A DNA stretch of 64,000 nt from Myxococcota bacterium (GTDB lineage: Bacteria > Myxococcota_A > Bradymonadia > UBA7976 > UBA1532), in contig CAUJDF010000044.1 of the NCBI GenBank assembly GCA_963169045.1, positions 731,694 to 795,693 of the forward strand, written 5' to 3'. This document shows, piece by piece, positions 15,865-24,657 of the stretch (positions are counted from its first letter, which is position 1; every line of letters begins with the position of its first letter). The position numbers and the translations under genes are program-made. The notes under the pieces were generated by a model, which saw only the letters and a list, made by a program, of their open reading frames with translations, searched no databases and was not told where the DNA came from.

Positions 15865-16772
15865 CAGGTCTGCAACAACAGGTTCACCTGGGCCACGGCG
15901 CCGAGCAGGTCCTCGTGCATGTGCCGGACGGCGACGCGGATCTTCTCGGGCGTGAGCGAGAGGAGCCGCCACGCCGTCGGATCGATCGTCGACATCACCG
16001 CGTCGCCGCCGAAGCCGAAGCCATAGGCGCGGATGAGCTGGTCGGCGACGTGCACCACCGCCGTCGCGTCGGCGTGCTTGCGCGCGTCCGCCGGCGCGTG
16101 GTGGAGCGCGATGGGCTCCGCCAGCACCGGCGGGAAGCGCCAGCGGCTGACCAGCCACTGCCCGATCTCGTCGTGGGTGACGCCGAGGAGGGCGCGCTCC
16201 GCCTCGCGAATCGGGATGCGGTCCGCGAGCGCCTTCGCGACGACGCCCGGATACTCCGGCGCCAGCTGGCTCGCGAGCACCACCTTGCCGAGGTCGTGCA
16301 TGAGCGCCGCCGCCGAGAGCTCCTCGACGCGGGGCACGCCCAGCGCGCGGCCGAGCGCCCCCGCCGCCACCGCGGCGCCGAACGAGTGCTCCCAGAGACC
16401 GGCGAGGCCGTTGCGCCGTCCGCCGAGGATGTCGATGACCGACGTCGACAGGATGAGACCCTTGACGATGTCGAGCCCGAGGAGCAACAGCGCGTCGTAC
16501 ACGGTCACCACGGTGCGGCTGAGGCCGTAGAAGGCCGAGTTCACGAGCCGCAACAGGCGCGCGCACACGACCGGATCGGTCTCGATGACCTGCGCGATGC
16601 GCTCCATGGAGTCGGCCGGGTCGTCGCGCGTGAGGAGCTCGTTGATGCGCAGGATCGACTCGGGGAACGTGGGCAGGCTCTTGAGCGCGTCGACGCGTCG
16701 CTTCAGCAGGCGCCGCCCCAGGTCGTCGAGGAGCCGCTGCGAGTCGGGGGTCTCCTGGCCCTCGTCAGCCAC
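15864..16772 (-). CDS. HDOD domain signalling protein
   Basis: 302-residue cytoplasmic protein with an HDOD domain at about residues 25-220 (LKSLPTFPESILRINELL, DPVVCARLLRLVNSAFYGL, LLGLDIVKGLILSTSV, SAAALMHDLGKVVLA). HDOD proteins are HD-like domains without proven hydrolase activity, found in signalling and motility control. It overlaps the upstream small regulator by 8 nt and the downstream activator by 4 nt, so the three form one translationally coupled unit with the PilZ gene. Confidence 0.88.
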   Translation of the reverse strand: MADEGQETPDSQRLLDDLGRRLLKRRVDALKSLPTFPESILRINELLTRDDPADSMERIAQVIETDPVVCARLLRLVNSAFYGLSRTVVTVYDALLLLGLDIVKGLILSTSVIDILGGRRNGLAGLWEHSFGAAVAAGALGRALGVPRVEELSAAALMHDLGKVVLASQLAPEYPGVVAKALADRIPIREAERALLGVTHDEIGQWLVSRWRFPPVLAEPIALHHAPADARKHADATAVVHVADQLIRAYGFGFGGDAVMSTIDPTAWRLLSLTPEKIRVAVRHMHEDLLGAVAQVNLLLQT

Positions 16773-17100
16773 GTTCGGCCGTGTCCGGCAGCGCCGCGAG
16801 GAACTCGAGGTAGACCTCGCGGACCGCGTCCTTGAGGGCGGTCATGCGGCGGTCGGCGGCCACGGGCTCGAAGCGGGCTTCGAGCGCGGCGAGGAACGCG
16901 TCCGGCTCGAGGACGCCCTCCCACGGGCTCATGTCGGGCTCGTCGTCGACGGTGACGACCCGCACGCCGGCGTCGTAGAGAGTGCGCAGGTGGCGGCGAG
17001 AGAGCACCGTGCCCCGCCCGAGGACCGGCACGCCGTCGACCGTGGTGACGGGCTCGGCCAGCCGCAGGCCGGGCCGCGCGAACTGGGTCAGGACTCGCAT
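16765..17100 (-). CDS. Small regulator resembling the N-terminal domain of HD-GYP proteins
   Basis: 111 residues: MRVLTQFARPGLRLAEPVTTVDGVPVLGRGTVLSRRHL..., then LYDAGVRVVTVDDE. This 'elevate-the-output' pattern (PG..LAEPV....G..L..G..LS...L..L...GV..V.V) resembles the DUF3391-like domain that precedes HD-GYP or HDOD domains; here it is a separate gene beside an HDOD gene. ATG 17100 was chosen over a TTG at 17139 that directly abuts the PilZ stop. Function is inferred only. Confidence 0.65.
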   Translation of the reverse strand: MRVLTQFARPGLRLAEPVTTVDGVPVLGRGTVLSRRHLRTLYDAGVRVVTVDDEPDMSPWEGVLEPDAFLAALEARFEPVAADRRMTALKDAVREVYLEFLAALPDTAERG

Positions 17101-17139
17101 GGATGCCGCCAGTTTCGCCGCGCCGCCCCGGTCGGTCAA

Positions 17140-17466
17140 TCAGCGCTCCCGGGCGGAGGACACGTACGCGTCGATGACCGCGGCGTCGCGCGGCGCGAGG
17201 TCGACGAAGCGCAGGCCGGCGCCGCCCCGGTCGTCACGGACCACCTCGGCGTCGACCCAGAGCACGTCGTCGTGGCCCGGCAGCACGATCTCGACCGCGA
17301 TGCGCGCGCCGTCGGGCGCGGCCGGCTCGAGCAGGCGGTGCAGGAAGAGGCCGCCGCGGCTGATGTTGCGGGTGCGCGCGAGGTGCGGCACCCCGTCGAT
17401 GACCTTGTTGACGTAGACGTCGAGGGGCGCGCGGTCACCGTGGCGTTCGTTCTTCGGGGGCATCAT
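17140..17466 (-). CDS. PilZ domain protein
   Basis: 108-residue single-domain PilZ protein, a probable cyclic-di-GMP receptor. The second binding motif is clear in ARTRNISRGGLFL (N-x-S-x-x-G), but the first RxxxR motif is weak (RHGDR near residue 8), so ligand binding is not certain. A GGAG precedes the start. It heads the unit PilZ - small regulator - HDOD - AAA+ activator, and a 16-bp palindrome lies immediately upstream. Confidence 0.82.
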   Translation of the reverse strand: MMPPKNERHGDRAPLDVYVNKVIDGVPHLARTRNISRGGLFLHRLLEPAAPDGARIAVEIVLPGHDDVLWVDAEVVRDDRGGAGLRFVDLAPRDAAVIDAYVSSARER

Positions 17467-17484
17467 CGGCTCCGGGAGGATTGA

Positions 17485-17500
17485 GTCCTACATGTAGGAC
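17485..17500. promoter_or_regulatory. 16-bp perfect palindrome upstream of the PilZ gene
   Basis: GTCCTACATGTAGGAC is a perfect palindrome in the 39-bp gap between the pyk stop and the PilZ start, AT-richer than its surroundings. Candidate operator for the PilZ-HDOD-activator unit, or an RNA hairpin next to its ribosome-binding site. Confidence 0.5.
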
Positions 17501-17505
17501 AATTC

Positions 17506-18945
17506 TCACTCCTGGGCGCCGGCGTCAAGCTCGCGGGGTCCCATCAGCGCCGAGACCTGCTGAATGGTGAGGAGATTGGTGGACCCGGACCGCCCGACCG
17601 GCACGCCGGCGACGACCGCGATCACGTCGTCGCGCGTCAGATAACCCTCGCCCACCATCAGCTGGCACGAGCGCCGGACCATGTTCTCCATGCGCCCGAA
17701 GTGCCTGGCCGGGATGGCGAAGACCCCATAGCTGAGCGCCATGCGGCGCGCGGTCGGCAGGTCGGGCGTGGTCGCCAGGATCGGCACCGGCGGCCGGAAG
17801 CGGCTCATGCGCATCGCCGTCGCGCCGGTGGAGGTCGGCACGAGGATGGCTTTGAGCTTCAGCTCGCGCGCCGCCAGCCAGGCGCCCTTGCAGATGAGCT
17901 CCGAGACCGCCTCGGCGCGCGTCCCGCCGGGCAGCTCCGGCCGCTTGCGCGCGACCTCCTTCTCGGCGTTCTCGGCGATGCGCGCCATCGTCCGGACCGC
18001 GTCGATCGGGAACTTGCCCACCCCGGTCTCGCCGGAGAGCATCACCGCGTCGGCGCCCTCGAAGATCGCGTTCGCCACGTCGCTCGTCTCGGCGCGCGTG
18101 GGGCGCGGCTCGGAGATCATCGACTCGAGCATCTCGGTGGCGATGATGACCACCTTGCCCGCGCCGCGGCACGACTCGACGATCTGCTTCTGGACGACGG
18201 GCACCTCCTCGGCGCGGATCTCCACGCCGAGGTCGCCGCGCGCGACCATCACCCCCTCGCCGGCGGCGATGATCTCCGCGAGGTTGCGCACGCCCATCCG
18301 ACTCTCGACCTTCGAGATGACCGCCGGGCGACCGCCCTCCGACTCGCAGATCTCCTTGATCTTGAGGACGTCCTCGGCGTCGCCGACGAAGGATGCGGCG
18401 ATGAAGTCGACGTGGTGGCGGACCCCGAAGCGGATGTCGGACTCGTCCCGCGACGACATGAACGGGAGCTTCAGCTTGACGTCGGGGATGTTCACGCCCT
18501 TGCGCGACTTGAGCTCGCCGCCGCGGATGACGCGCGTGCGCACCTGGTCGTCCTCGAGCGCCGTCACCTCGAGCTCGATGCGCCCGTCGTTGACGAGGAT
18601 GACCGTGCCCACGTCGACCGCGCGCGCGATCTCGCGGTAGGTGACGCGCACTGTCTGCGCGTCGCTCATCCCCTCCTCGCCGCGGACGACCACCTGCGAA
18701 CCGCGCTCGAGCATCACCGGTCTTTCGACCTCGGTGGTGCGGATCTCGGGGCCCTTGGTGTCGAGGAGGATGGCGACGCGGTCGGAGATCGTCCGCACGT
18801 CGGCGATGATGTTGGCCGCCTCCTCTTGGGCGGTGTGGCTCATGTTGATGCGGATGACGTTGCAGCCGGCGTCGAAGAGCTCCCGCATGCGCTCCGGCGA
18901 CCGGGTGGCGGGACCGATGGTGGCGATGATCTTGGTCTTGCGCAC
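17506..18945 (-). CDS. pyk: Pyruvate kinase
   Basis: Converts phosphoenolpyruvate and ADP to pyruvate and ATP, the last step of glycolysis. The 479-residue product shows KTKIIATIGPATRSPERMRELFDAGCNVIRINMSH, ILLDTKGPEIRT, the catalytic Lys in PAVISKVES, GVMVARGDLGVEI, and the active-site helix IIATEMLESMI.EPRPTRAETSDVANAI. The allosteric C-terminal domain is present. A GTG at 18945 with GAGG upstream is the start; a -10-like TACAAT lies at 18987-18982 on the minus strand. The open frame continues upstream as shadow. Confidence 0.96.
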   Translation of the reverse strand: MRKTKIIATIGPATRSPERMRELFDAGCNVIRINMSHTAQEEAANIIADVRTISDRVAILLDTKGPEIRTTEVERPVMLERGSQVVVRGEEGMSDAQTVRVTYREIARAVDVGTVILVNDGRIELEVTALEDDQVRTRVIRGGELKSRKGVNIPDVKLKLPFMSSRDESDIRFGVRHHVDFIAASFVGDAEDVLKIKEICESEGGRPAVISKVESRMGVRNLAEIIAAGEGVMVARGDLGVEIRAEEVPVVQKQIVESCRGAGKVVIIATEMLESMISEPRPTRAETSDVANAIFEGADAVMLSGETGVGKFPIDAVRTMARIAENAEKEVARKRPELPGGTRAEAVSELICKGAWLAARELKLKAILVPTSTGATAMRMSRFRPPVPILATTPDLPTARRMALSYGVFAIPARHFGRMENMVRRSCQLMVGEGYLTRDDVIAVVAGVPVGRSGSTNLLTIQQVSALMGPRELDAGAQE

Positions 18946-18998
18946 GCTGATGCCTCGCGCCCTGGGGAGTGGGCGGCGTCGATTGTAGTACACCCGCT

Positions 18999-19634
18999 TC
19001 AGGGGGACAGCAGCGCCCCCATCGCCTGCGCCGCGGCGATCGCCGCCAGCGACGCGCCGAGGACCAGCGCCGGGCCGGGCGGCGCGCGCCGCCACCCGAG
19101 GACCGACAGCAGGGCCGCGAGCAGCACGACGCGCCCGGCGGGCATGGCCCACGGGGCGGTCGAGGGAGGCCGCATCGGGGACGCGGGCGCCGGCAGGGCC
19201 GCGAACGTCCCGCCGTCGTCGTCGCGGCGCGCGAGGCCGCCGCTCCAGGTGACGTCGAGCGCGCCGGCGGGGTGCGTCACGCGCACGCGCTCGGGCGCCA
19301 CGTCGATCGACCAGCCGCCGACGGCGGCCCGTCGCGGCGCGGGGGCCAGGACCAGCGCCGGCAGCGAGAGGACGAAGAGCCACACGAGGACGCGGCCCGG
19401 CGGCACGCCCACGTTCGCCAGCGCCACGTCGCCGCCTTCGGCCCGCCACCGCCCGAGGATCCACGCCGCGCCGAGCAGCGCGGCCGCGACGAGCCCCGCC
19501 GACGCCACGGCCCGCGGTGAAGGCGCCCGGCCCTCGACCAGCGCCGCCACCGAGAGGAGGGCCGCCACCGCCGCGACGATCGCCGCCTGCGCCGCCCACG
19601 TGCGCAGCGCCAGCGACCACGCGACGGCCGTCAT
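18999..19634 (-). CDS. Hypothetical membrane protein
   Basis: 211 residues with hydrophobic segments at about 10-30, 45-62, 80-98, 165-182 and 188-208, separated by a polar stretch (GGWSIDVAPERVRVTHPAG, then DDDGGTFAALPAP). No family recognised. The ATG at 19634 overlaps the stop of the molybdoprotein gene (ATGA), so the two are probably translated together; a membrane partner or quinone-linked anchor for the oxidoreductase is possible but unsupported by any motif. Confidence 0.6.
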   Translation of the reverse strand: MTAVAWSLALRTWAAQAAIVAAVAALLSVAALVEGRAPSPRAVASAGLVAAALLGAAWILGRWRAEGGDVALANVGVPPGRVLVWLFVLSLPALVLAPAPRRAAVGGWSIDVAPERVRVTHPAGALDVTWSGGLARRDDDGGTFAALPAPASPMRPPSTAPWAMPAGRVVLLAALLSVLGWRRAPPGPALVLGASLAAIAAAQAMGALLSP

Positions 19635-21835
19635 TCAGTCGCGGTGACGGTCACCGTCGCGTTGTAGTCGGGCACGAGGCCGCCGGGATCGAGCCGGTCC
19701 GCCGGCAGCAGCGGGTTGGCTTCGGGCCAGTGCATTTGCGCGTTGCCCGGCCGCACCGGCGCCACCCGCACTCGGCCCTCGACGACCCCGTGGGCGCTCT
19801 TCACCCGCACCGCCTGCCCGTCCCGCAGGCCCCGGCGCTCGACGTCGTCGGCGGCCATGAGCACGTCGTGCCGCGCCGCGCCCGTCAGCGGGTCGATCTC
19901 CTTTTGGATCAAGGAGTTGAACTGCTTGCCGCGCCGGGTGGCGAGGAAGAGCTCGCCGGGGCCGAGCCGGCGCTCCGGCGGCTCGACGACGACGAACGCC
20001 GCCCGCCCGCCGGGCCGCGGAAAGACACCGTCGGCGCAGAGGTGGCGGCCGCCGTACTGGAACTGATCGCCCTGCTTCGACAGCGCGGCGATGCCCCGGT
20101 AGGCGGGGACGGCGCGCTCGATGTCGGCCCGGACCGACGCCGCGTCGGGGAAGTCGAGGAGGTGCGCGCGCTCGGGGCGGGCGGCCCGCGCCAGGTCGAG
20201 CACGATGCGCCACTCGCTGCGCGCCTCGCCCACGTCGTGCCCCGGGATGTGCGGGCTGAAGACGACGCGCCGCTCCGTGGTCGTCTCGGTGCAGCCGCCC
20301 TCCTGCTCGTATCGGGTGCGCGCCGGCAGCAGCCAGGCCTCCTCCGCGGGATCCACCAGCATCTGGCGCGTCAGCACGATGTCCTGATGCAGGCGCACCG
20401 GCACGCGACCGAGGGAAGCGCGCACGAGCGTCGGCTGCGGCAGCGTCGCCAGGAAGTTGCCGCCCACCGTGTACAGCACGTCCAGGTCGCCCCGGTGCGC
20501 CGCGCGGACCATCTCGACCGTATGCAGACCGGGCCCCGGCGGCACCGGGAAGCCCCACAGCGCCTCGAAGCGCGCCCTCGCTTCGGGATCCTCGACCGAC
20601 AGGCCACCCGGCAGCGCCGTGGCGTACGCGCCCATCTCCGCCCCGCCCTGTACGCCGCTGTGGCCGCGGATCGGCATCAGGCCCGCCCCGTCGCGGCCCA
20701 CGTAGCCCCGCATCAGCCCCAGATCGCAGATGGCGGCGACCGTGTCGGCGCCGTGCGCGTGTTGTGTGATGCCCATGCTCCAGACGAAGACGGCCTTCGA
20801 CGTCCCGGCCAGCAGCTTCGCGAGCTCGTCGACGTCGGCGGCGTCCGCACCCGACCAGTCGACGAGCCGTTGCGGATCCATGGCGCGCAGCTGCGCCGCG
20901 AGCTCCGCGAAGCCCTCGGTGTGGCGCTCGATGAAGTCCGAATCGACCGCCCCCATCTCGAGGATGCGCCGCTGGACCGCGCACAGGAACGCGAGGTCGC
21001 CCCCGGTGTGCACGCGGAAGAACTTCTCGACGATGTTGCTGCCGAAGAGCGCCGACTCCGTGTCGGAGGGCACCCAATAGCGCTTCATCCCCGGCTCGTC
21101 GTAGGTGTTCACCGCGAACACGCGGGCGCCCTTGCGCCGCGCCTCGAGCAGATACTTGATCGAGACGGGCTGGTCGTTGGCCGGGTTCGACCCGAAGAAG
21201 ACGATGACGTCGGCCTCGAGCCAGTCCTTGTAGCTGCAGGTGCTCGCCGCGACGCCGAGCGTGCGCTTCATCGCCGCGGTGGACGGGCTGTGGCAGAGGC
21301 GCGCGGCGTTGTCGATGTGCGGGCTGCCGAGGGCGCGCCACGCCTTCTGCATCACGTAGTACGTCTCGTTGGTGAGGCCGCGCGATGTCAGGTAGCAGGC
21401 CATGCGGTGCGGGTCGGTCTCGCGCAGGCGCGCCCCGAGGCGCTGCAACGCCTCGTCCCACGAGACGCGGGCGAAGCCGCGCTCGCCCCGCCGCCGCACC
21501 ATCGGATAGGCGAGCCGGCCGAGATCGCGCAGCGCGGCGTCGTCCCGATCGGCCAGGGCGCCGACGTCGGCGAGGACCGTCTCGTCCATCGCGTCCATCG
21601 TGTTCAGGCGCAGCAGCTTGAGCCGCACCATGCACAGATGCGTCCCGTCGATCGTCCAGTCGGACAGGCCCGTCGTGCCGAGGGCGCAGCCATCGCACAC
21701 GCCTTGTGTCAGCACCTTCCAGGCGTAGGCCGGGTGGTCCCGGTTCTCCCACGCGACCTGCATCATCTCGAGGAAGTGGTGCGGTTTGCGGGCGCCGAGC
21801 CCGAACGGTCGCCATCCGGCGCGGAGGTCGCTCAT
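19631..21835 (-). CDS. FdhF/YdeP-family molybdopterin oxidoreductase
   Basis: 734-residue cytoplasmic molybdopterin oxidoreductase. Seen: GVCDGCALGTTGL near the N-terminus, CYLTSRGLTNETYYVMQKAWRALGS, RLCHSPSTAAMKRTLG, the molybdopterin-binding ADVIVFFGSNPANDQP, RGHSGVQGGAEMG, and a C-terminal dinucleotide-binding beta-barrel (LRDGQAVRVKSAHGVVEGRV). This arrangement matches the YdeP branch rather than classical formate dehydrogenase with a full N-terminal iron-sulfur motif. Its natural substrate is unknown; E. coli YdeP is linked to acid resistance. The ATG at 21835 is divergent from the FHA gene. Confidence 0.85.
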   Translation of the reverse strand: MSDLRAGWRPFGLGARKPHHFLEMMQVAWENRDHPAYAWKVLTQGVCDGCALGTTGLSDWTIDGTHLCMVRLKLLRLNTMDAMDETVLADVGALADRDDAALRDLGRLAYPMVRRRGERGFARVSWDEALQRLGARLRETDPHRMACYLTSRGLTNETYYVMQKAWRALGSPHIDNAARLCHSPSTAAMKRTLGVAASTCSYKDWLEADVIVFFGSNPANDQPVSIKYLLEARRKGARVFAVNTYDEPGMKRYWVPSDTESALFGSNIVEKFFRVHTGGDLAFLCAVQRRILEMGAVDSDFIERHTEGFAELAAQLRAMDPQRLVDWSGADAADVDELAKLLAGTSKAVFVWSMGITQHAHGADTVAAICDLGLMRGYVGRDGAGLMPIRGHSGVQGGAEMGAYATALPGGLSVEDPEARARFEALWGFPVPPGPGLHTVEMVRAAHRGDLDVLYTVGGNFLATLPQPTLVRASLGRVPVRLHQDIVLTRQMLVDPAEEAWLLPARTRYEQEGGCTETTTERRVVFSPHIPGHDVGEARSEWRIVLDLARAARPERAHLLDFPDAASVRADIERAVPAYRGIAALSKQGDQFQYGGRHLCADGVFPRPGGRAAFVVVEPPERRLGPGELFLATRRGKQFNSLIQKEIDPLTGAARHDVLMAADDVERRGLRDGQAVRVKSAHGVVEGRVRVAPVRPGNAQMHWPEANPLLPADRLDPGGLVPDYNATVTVTATE

Positions 21836-21876
21836 GGACGGGTCATATACCACGGTCGTTTCCCCGTCCGAGATTC

Positions 21877-21906
21877 TTGACGCCCCGGGAACACGGGGCC
21901 TAAAAC
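21877..21906 (+). promoter_or_regulatory. Candidate promoter of the FHA gene with an inverted repeat in its spacer
   Basis: TTGACG (21877-21882), 18-nt spacer, TAAAAC (21901-21906). GCCCCG (21882-21887) and CGGGGC (21894-21899) form a perfect inverted repeat within the spacer, a plausible operator. A GAGGAG Shine-Dalgarno sequence precedes the ATG at 21947. Confidence 0.5.
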
Positions 21907-21946
21907 GGTCACGTCTTCCTTTGCGCCACCGTGCCCGAGGAGCTCC

Positions 21947-23836
21947 ATGTTCGCGGTCGTCATCAACGAAAAGGGCGGCCAGCCCCGTCGCCAGGAGTTC
22001 AACAAGAGCGAGGTGACGATCGGGCGCGTGCAGGGCAACGACATCATCCTGCCCAAGCAGAACGTCTCGAAGCGCCACTCGCGGGTGGTCGTCAAGGACG
22101 GAAAGTTCATCATCGTCGACCTGAAGTCGACGAACGGCACCTACGTGAACGGTCGCAAGATCGCCTCGCCGATGGTGATCAAGCCGTCCGACAAGATCTA
22201 CATCGGCGACTTCATCCTCTCGGTCGAGAACATCGACGAGGCGATCGACGCCGCCGATTCGCCGATGTCGGCGCCGGCGCCCGCCGTGGCCGCCGCCGCG
22301 CCGATCTCGGAGCCGCTGCCGCAGATCGAGCCGCCGCGCGCGAAGCCGGCGCCGCCGCCGCCGCCTCGTCCGAAGCCCGTGCCCGCGGCGCCGACGCCGA
22401 TCGCGGCGACGCCCGCGCCGGTGCCCGCGGCGCCCATCCGGCCCGAGCCCGTCCAGGCTCGTCCCCTGCCGCCGCCGCCCGCGCCCGCGCCGGCCCCGCT
22501 GCCAGCCCGCCCGGCGCCCGCGCCGGTGGCGCCCGCCCGTCCGGCGCCGGCGCCCAAGCTGGTGCCCGCCGAGGTCGCGACGCCGGCGCCGATGGCGCAG
22601 ATCTCGATGCCGATCGGCGACGGCGGCGGCGAGCTCGGTCCGGTGATGGTCGAGCTGCACGAGCAGCTCTCCGAGTTCCTCGACCGCCACGACCTGCGCT
22701 CGCCCAGCGCCTACCTGCCCGGCCAGCCCGTCGACGAGGGCACCTGGCATCGCGCCGAGGGCGCGGTGCGCGATGCGCTGCGCTCGATCGAGGCGTCGGG
22801 CCGCCTGCCCACGGGCGCCGATCCCGCTGCCATCGCGTCCACCGTCGTCAGCGAGGCGCTGGCGCTCGGCCCGATCACGGCGCTGCTCGACGATGCGGGC
22901 GTCCAGCGCATCCTGGTGAACGGCGCGCAGCGCATCTACGCGACGCGCAACGGCCGCACCGAGCCCGTGCCGGCGCGCTTCTCCGGCAACCTGCAGGTCG
23001 TGCAGGTGGCCGATCGGCTGCTGCGCGCGGCCGGCGTCCACGCCGCCGCCGGCAGCCAGTTCGTCGAGGCGTACCTGCCCGACGGCGCGCGCGTCCACGT
23101 GGCGCTGCCGCACGTCGGCGGGCCGTTCGTCACCATCGAGCGTCCGTCGGTCGCCGGTGGCGACCTCGCCGCCCTCGTCGACCGCGACGTGTTGAGCCGC
23201 AACATGGCGGGCTTCCTCGAGCTGACGGTGCGCGCGGGCCGCCGCGTCGTCGTCGCGGGCAACGACACCGACACCCGCGCCGAGCTGATCGACGCCATGC
23301 TCGGCAGTGGCGCCGCCGGCCTTCGCGTCGTCGCCGTCGAAGGCAGCGGCCGCCTCGGCAACGCCCACGGTCACCTGGTGACGCTCACGAGCGCCCCGGG
23401 CGCCGATCCGGCGACGCTCGTGCAGAACGCCGTCAAGATGCGGCCTGACCGTCTCGTGGTGGTCGACTGCCGCGGTCCGGAGGCCTTCCACGCCCTGAGC
23501 GCGCTGCTCGGCGGCGTCGACGGCGGCATCCTCGGCATCGCCGCCGACTCCCCCGACGACGCCGTGCTGCGGCTGGTGCGGCTCGCCGGCCTGGCGCTGC
23601 ACGCGTCCGACGACCGCGTCGAGCAGCTCGTGCGCGAGGCCGCCGACGTGCTGGTCCACGTCGTCCGCTACGCCGACGGCCGCGCCCGCGTGGCCCGCAT
23701 CATCGACCTCGACGGCGGCGAGATGCAGGAGATCTTCAGTGGTCTCGGGGTCTTCCGGGCCACCGGCCACGTCCCCCGCTTCGTCGGCGAGGCCCAGAAC
23801 CTGGGTCACACCGTCGACGCGAACCTCTTCCGCTGA
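21947..23836 (+). CDS. FHA domain fused to a degenerate CpaF/VirB11-like ATPase
   Basis: 629 residues in three parts. An FHA phosphothreonine-binding domain (about 5-95) has GRVQGNDIILP, NVSKRHSRVV and DLKSTNGTYVNG. An Ala/Pro-rich linker spans about 105-215. A CpaF-like secretion-ATPase domain (about 225-600) shows ITALLDDAGVQRILVNG, VQVADRLLRAAGVH, GARVHVALPHVGGPFVTIERP and MRPDRLVVVDCRGPEAFHAL. The P-loop site reads AGNDTDTRAEL (about 437-447) instead of GxxGxGKT, and the catalytic Glu of the Walker B-like segment is Asp-Cys, so ATP hydrolysis is unlikely. It is followed by a double-FHA gene 12 nt downstream. A regulatory or scaffold role in a Tad-like or kinase pathway is inferred. Confidence 0.82.
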   Translation: MFAVVINEKGGQPRRQEFNKSEVTIGRVQGNDIILPKQNVSKRHSRVVVKDGKFIIVDLKSTNGTYVNGRKIASPMVIKPSDKIYIGDFILSVENIDEAIDAADSPMSAPAPAVAAAAPISEPLPQIEPPRAKPAPPPPPRPKPVPAAPTPIAATPAPVPAAPIRPEPVQARPLPPPPAPAPAPLPARPAPAPVAPARPAPAPKLVPAEVATPAPMAQISMPIGDGGGELGPVMVELHEQLSEFLDRHDLRSPSAYLPGQPVDEGTWHRAEGAVRDALRSIEASGRLPTGADPAAIASTVVSEALALGPITALLDDAGVQRILVNGAQRIYATRNGRTEPVPARFSGNLQVVQVADRLLRAAGVHAAAGSQFVEAYLPDGARVHVALPHVGGPFVTIERPSVAGGDLAALVDRDVLSRNMAGFLELTVRAGRRVVVAGNDTDTRAELIDAMLGSGAAGLRVVAVEGSGRLGNAHGHLVTLTSAPGADPATLVQNAVKMRPDRLVVVDCRGPEAFHALSALLGGVDGGILGIAADSPDDAVLRLVRLAGLALHASDDRVEQLVREAADVLVHVVRYADGRARVARIIDLDGGEMQEIFSGLGVFRATGHVPRFVGEAQNLGHTVDANLFR

Positions 23837-23848
23837 CCACCGGGCCTT

Positions 23849-24598
23849 GTGTACATCGTCGTCGTCGAGGATGCGCGTGGCGGGCTCATCTGCGAGCGCG
23901 CCTTCCATCAGGGTGAGCTGACCCTCGGCCGCACCGCCGAGAACGACGTCGTCCTGCCCAGCAGCACCGTCTCCCGCCGGCACGCTCGTCTCTTCCTCGA
24001 AGGCCCGACGCTTCACGTCGAGGATCTCGGCTCCGCGAACGGCGTGCTCGTCAACGAGCGCCCCATCCGCGATCCGGCGGTGATCGACGAGGGCAGCGAG
24101 GTGCGGATCGGCGAGTACCGCCTGTTCGTCGAGCGCGCCACCGGCAAGATGAAGCCCGTCCAGGACGGCATCAACACCGCCATCGTCCACCCCGGACAGG
24201 CCCACGGAAAGCTGGTGGTCCTCGCCGGCCCGCAGGCCGGACGCGAGCACCTGCTCTTCGAGCCGATCACGAGCGTGGGGCGCACCGACGAGAACGAGGT
24301 CGTCGTCGCGGACGTCTCGGTGTCGCGCCATCACGCGCGGCTCAAGCGAAACGAGGAGGGCGGCTACACGCTGACCGACCTCAGCTCGAGCAACGGCACG
24401 CTCGTCAACGGCAAGCGCCTCACGTCCGCCAAGGTCTGGCCCGGCGACCGACTGCAGTTCGGCAATGTGGAGTGCATGCTGGTCGATCCGCAGGGCCGCG
24501 CGCGGAACGTCCGGCGCACGCGCCAGTACGTCACCTACGGCCTCGCGGTCGTCGGCGCCGCCCTCATCGGCGCGCTCATGTCGCTGCTGCTGCGCTGA
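23849..24598 (+). CDS. Double-FHA protein with C-terminal membrane anchor
   Basis: 249 residues. The first FHA domain (about 5-95) has GRTAENDVVLP, TVSRRHARLF and DLGSANGVLVN; the second (about 120-210) has GRTDENEVVV, SVSRHHARL and DLSSSNGTLVNG. A single transmembrane helix closes the protein (YGLAVVGAALIGALMSLLL), leaving both FHA domains in the cytoplasm. The GTG start at 23849 follows the previous stop by 12 nt. Two intact FHA domains suggest it gathers phosphorylated partners at the inner membrane, plausibly together with the FHA-pseudoCpaF protein. Confidence 0.85.
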   Translation: MYIVVVEDARGGLICERAFHQGELTLGRTAENDVVLPSSTVSRRHARLFLEGPTLHVEDLGSANGVLVNERPIRDPAVIDEGSEVRIGEYRLFVERATGKMKPVQDGINTAIVHPGQAHGKLVVLAGPQAGREHLLFEPITSVGRTDENEVVVADVSVSRHHARLKRNEEGGYTLTDLSSSNGTLVNGKRLTSAKVWPGDRLQFGNVECMLVDPQGRARNVRRTRQYVTYGLAVVGAALIGALMSLLLR

Positions 24599-24620
24599 CC
24601 GCATCTTTGCAGGGTGAGGA

Positions 24621-24649
24621 TTGTCACGGCGCGGGCGCCGACGTACCTT
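24621..24649 (+). promoter_or_regulatory. Candidate leaderless-type promoter of the 98-residue gene
   Basis: TTGTCA (24621-24626), 17-nt spacer, TACCTT (24644-24649), then 8 nt to the ATG at 24658, with no Shine-Dalgarno sequence. The spacer contains the palindrome CGGCGCGGGCGCCG. Confidence 0.5.
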
Positions 24650-24657
24650 GTTCCCCG

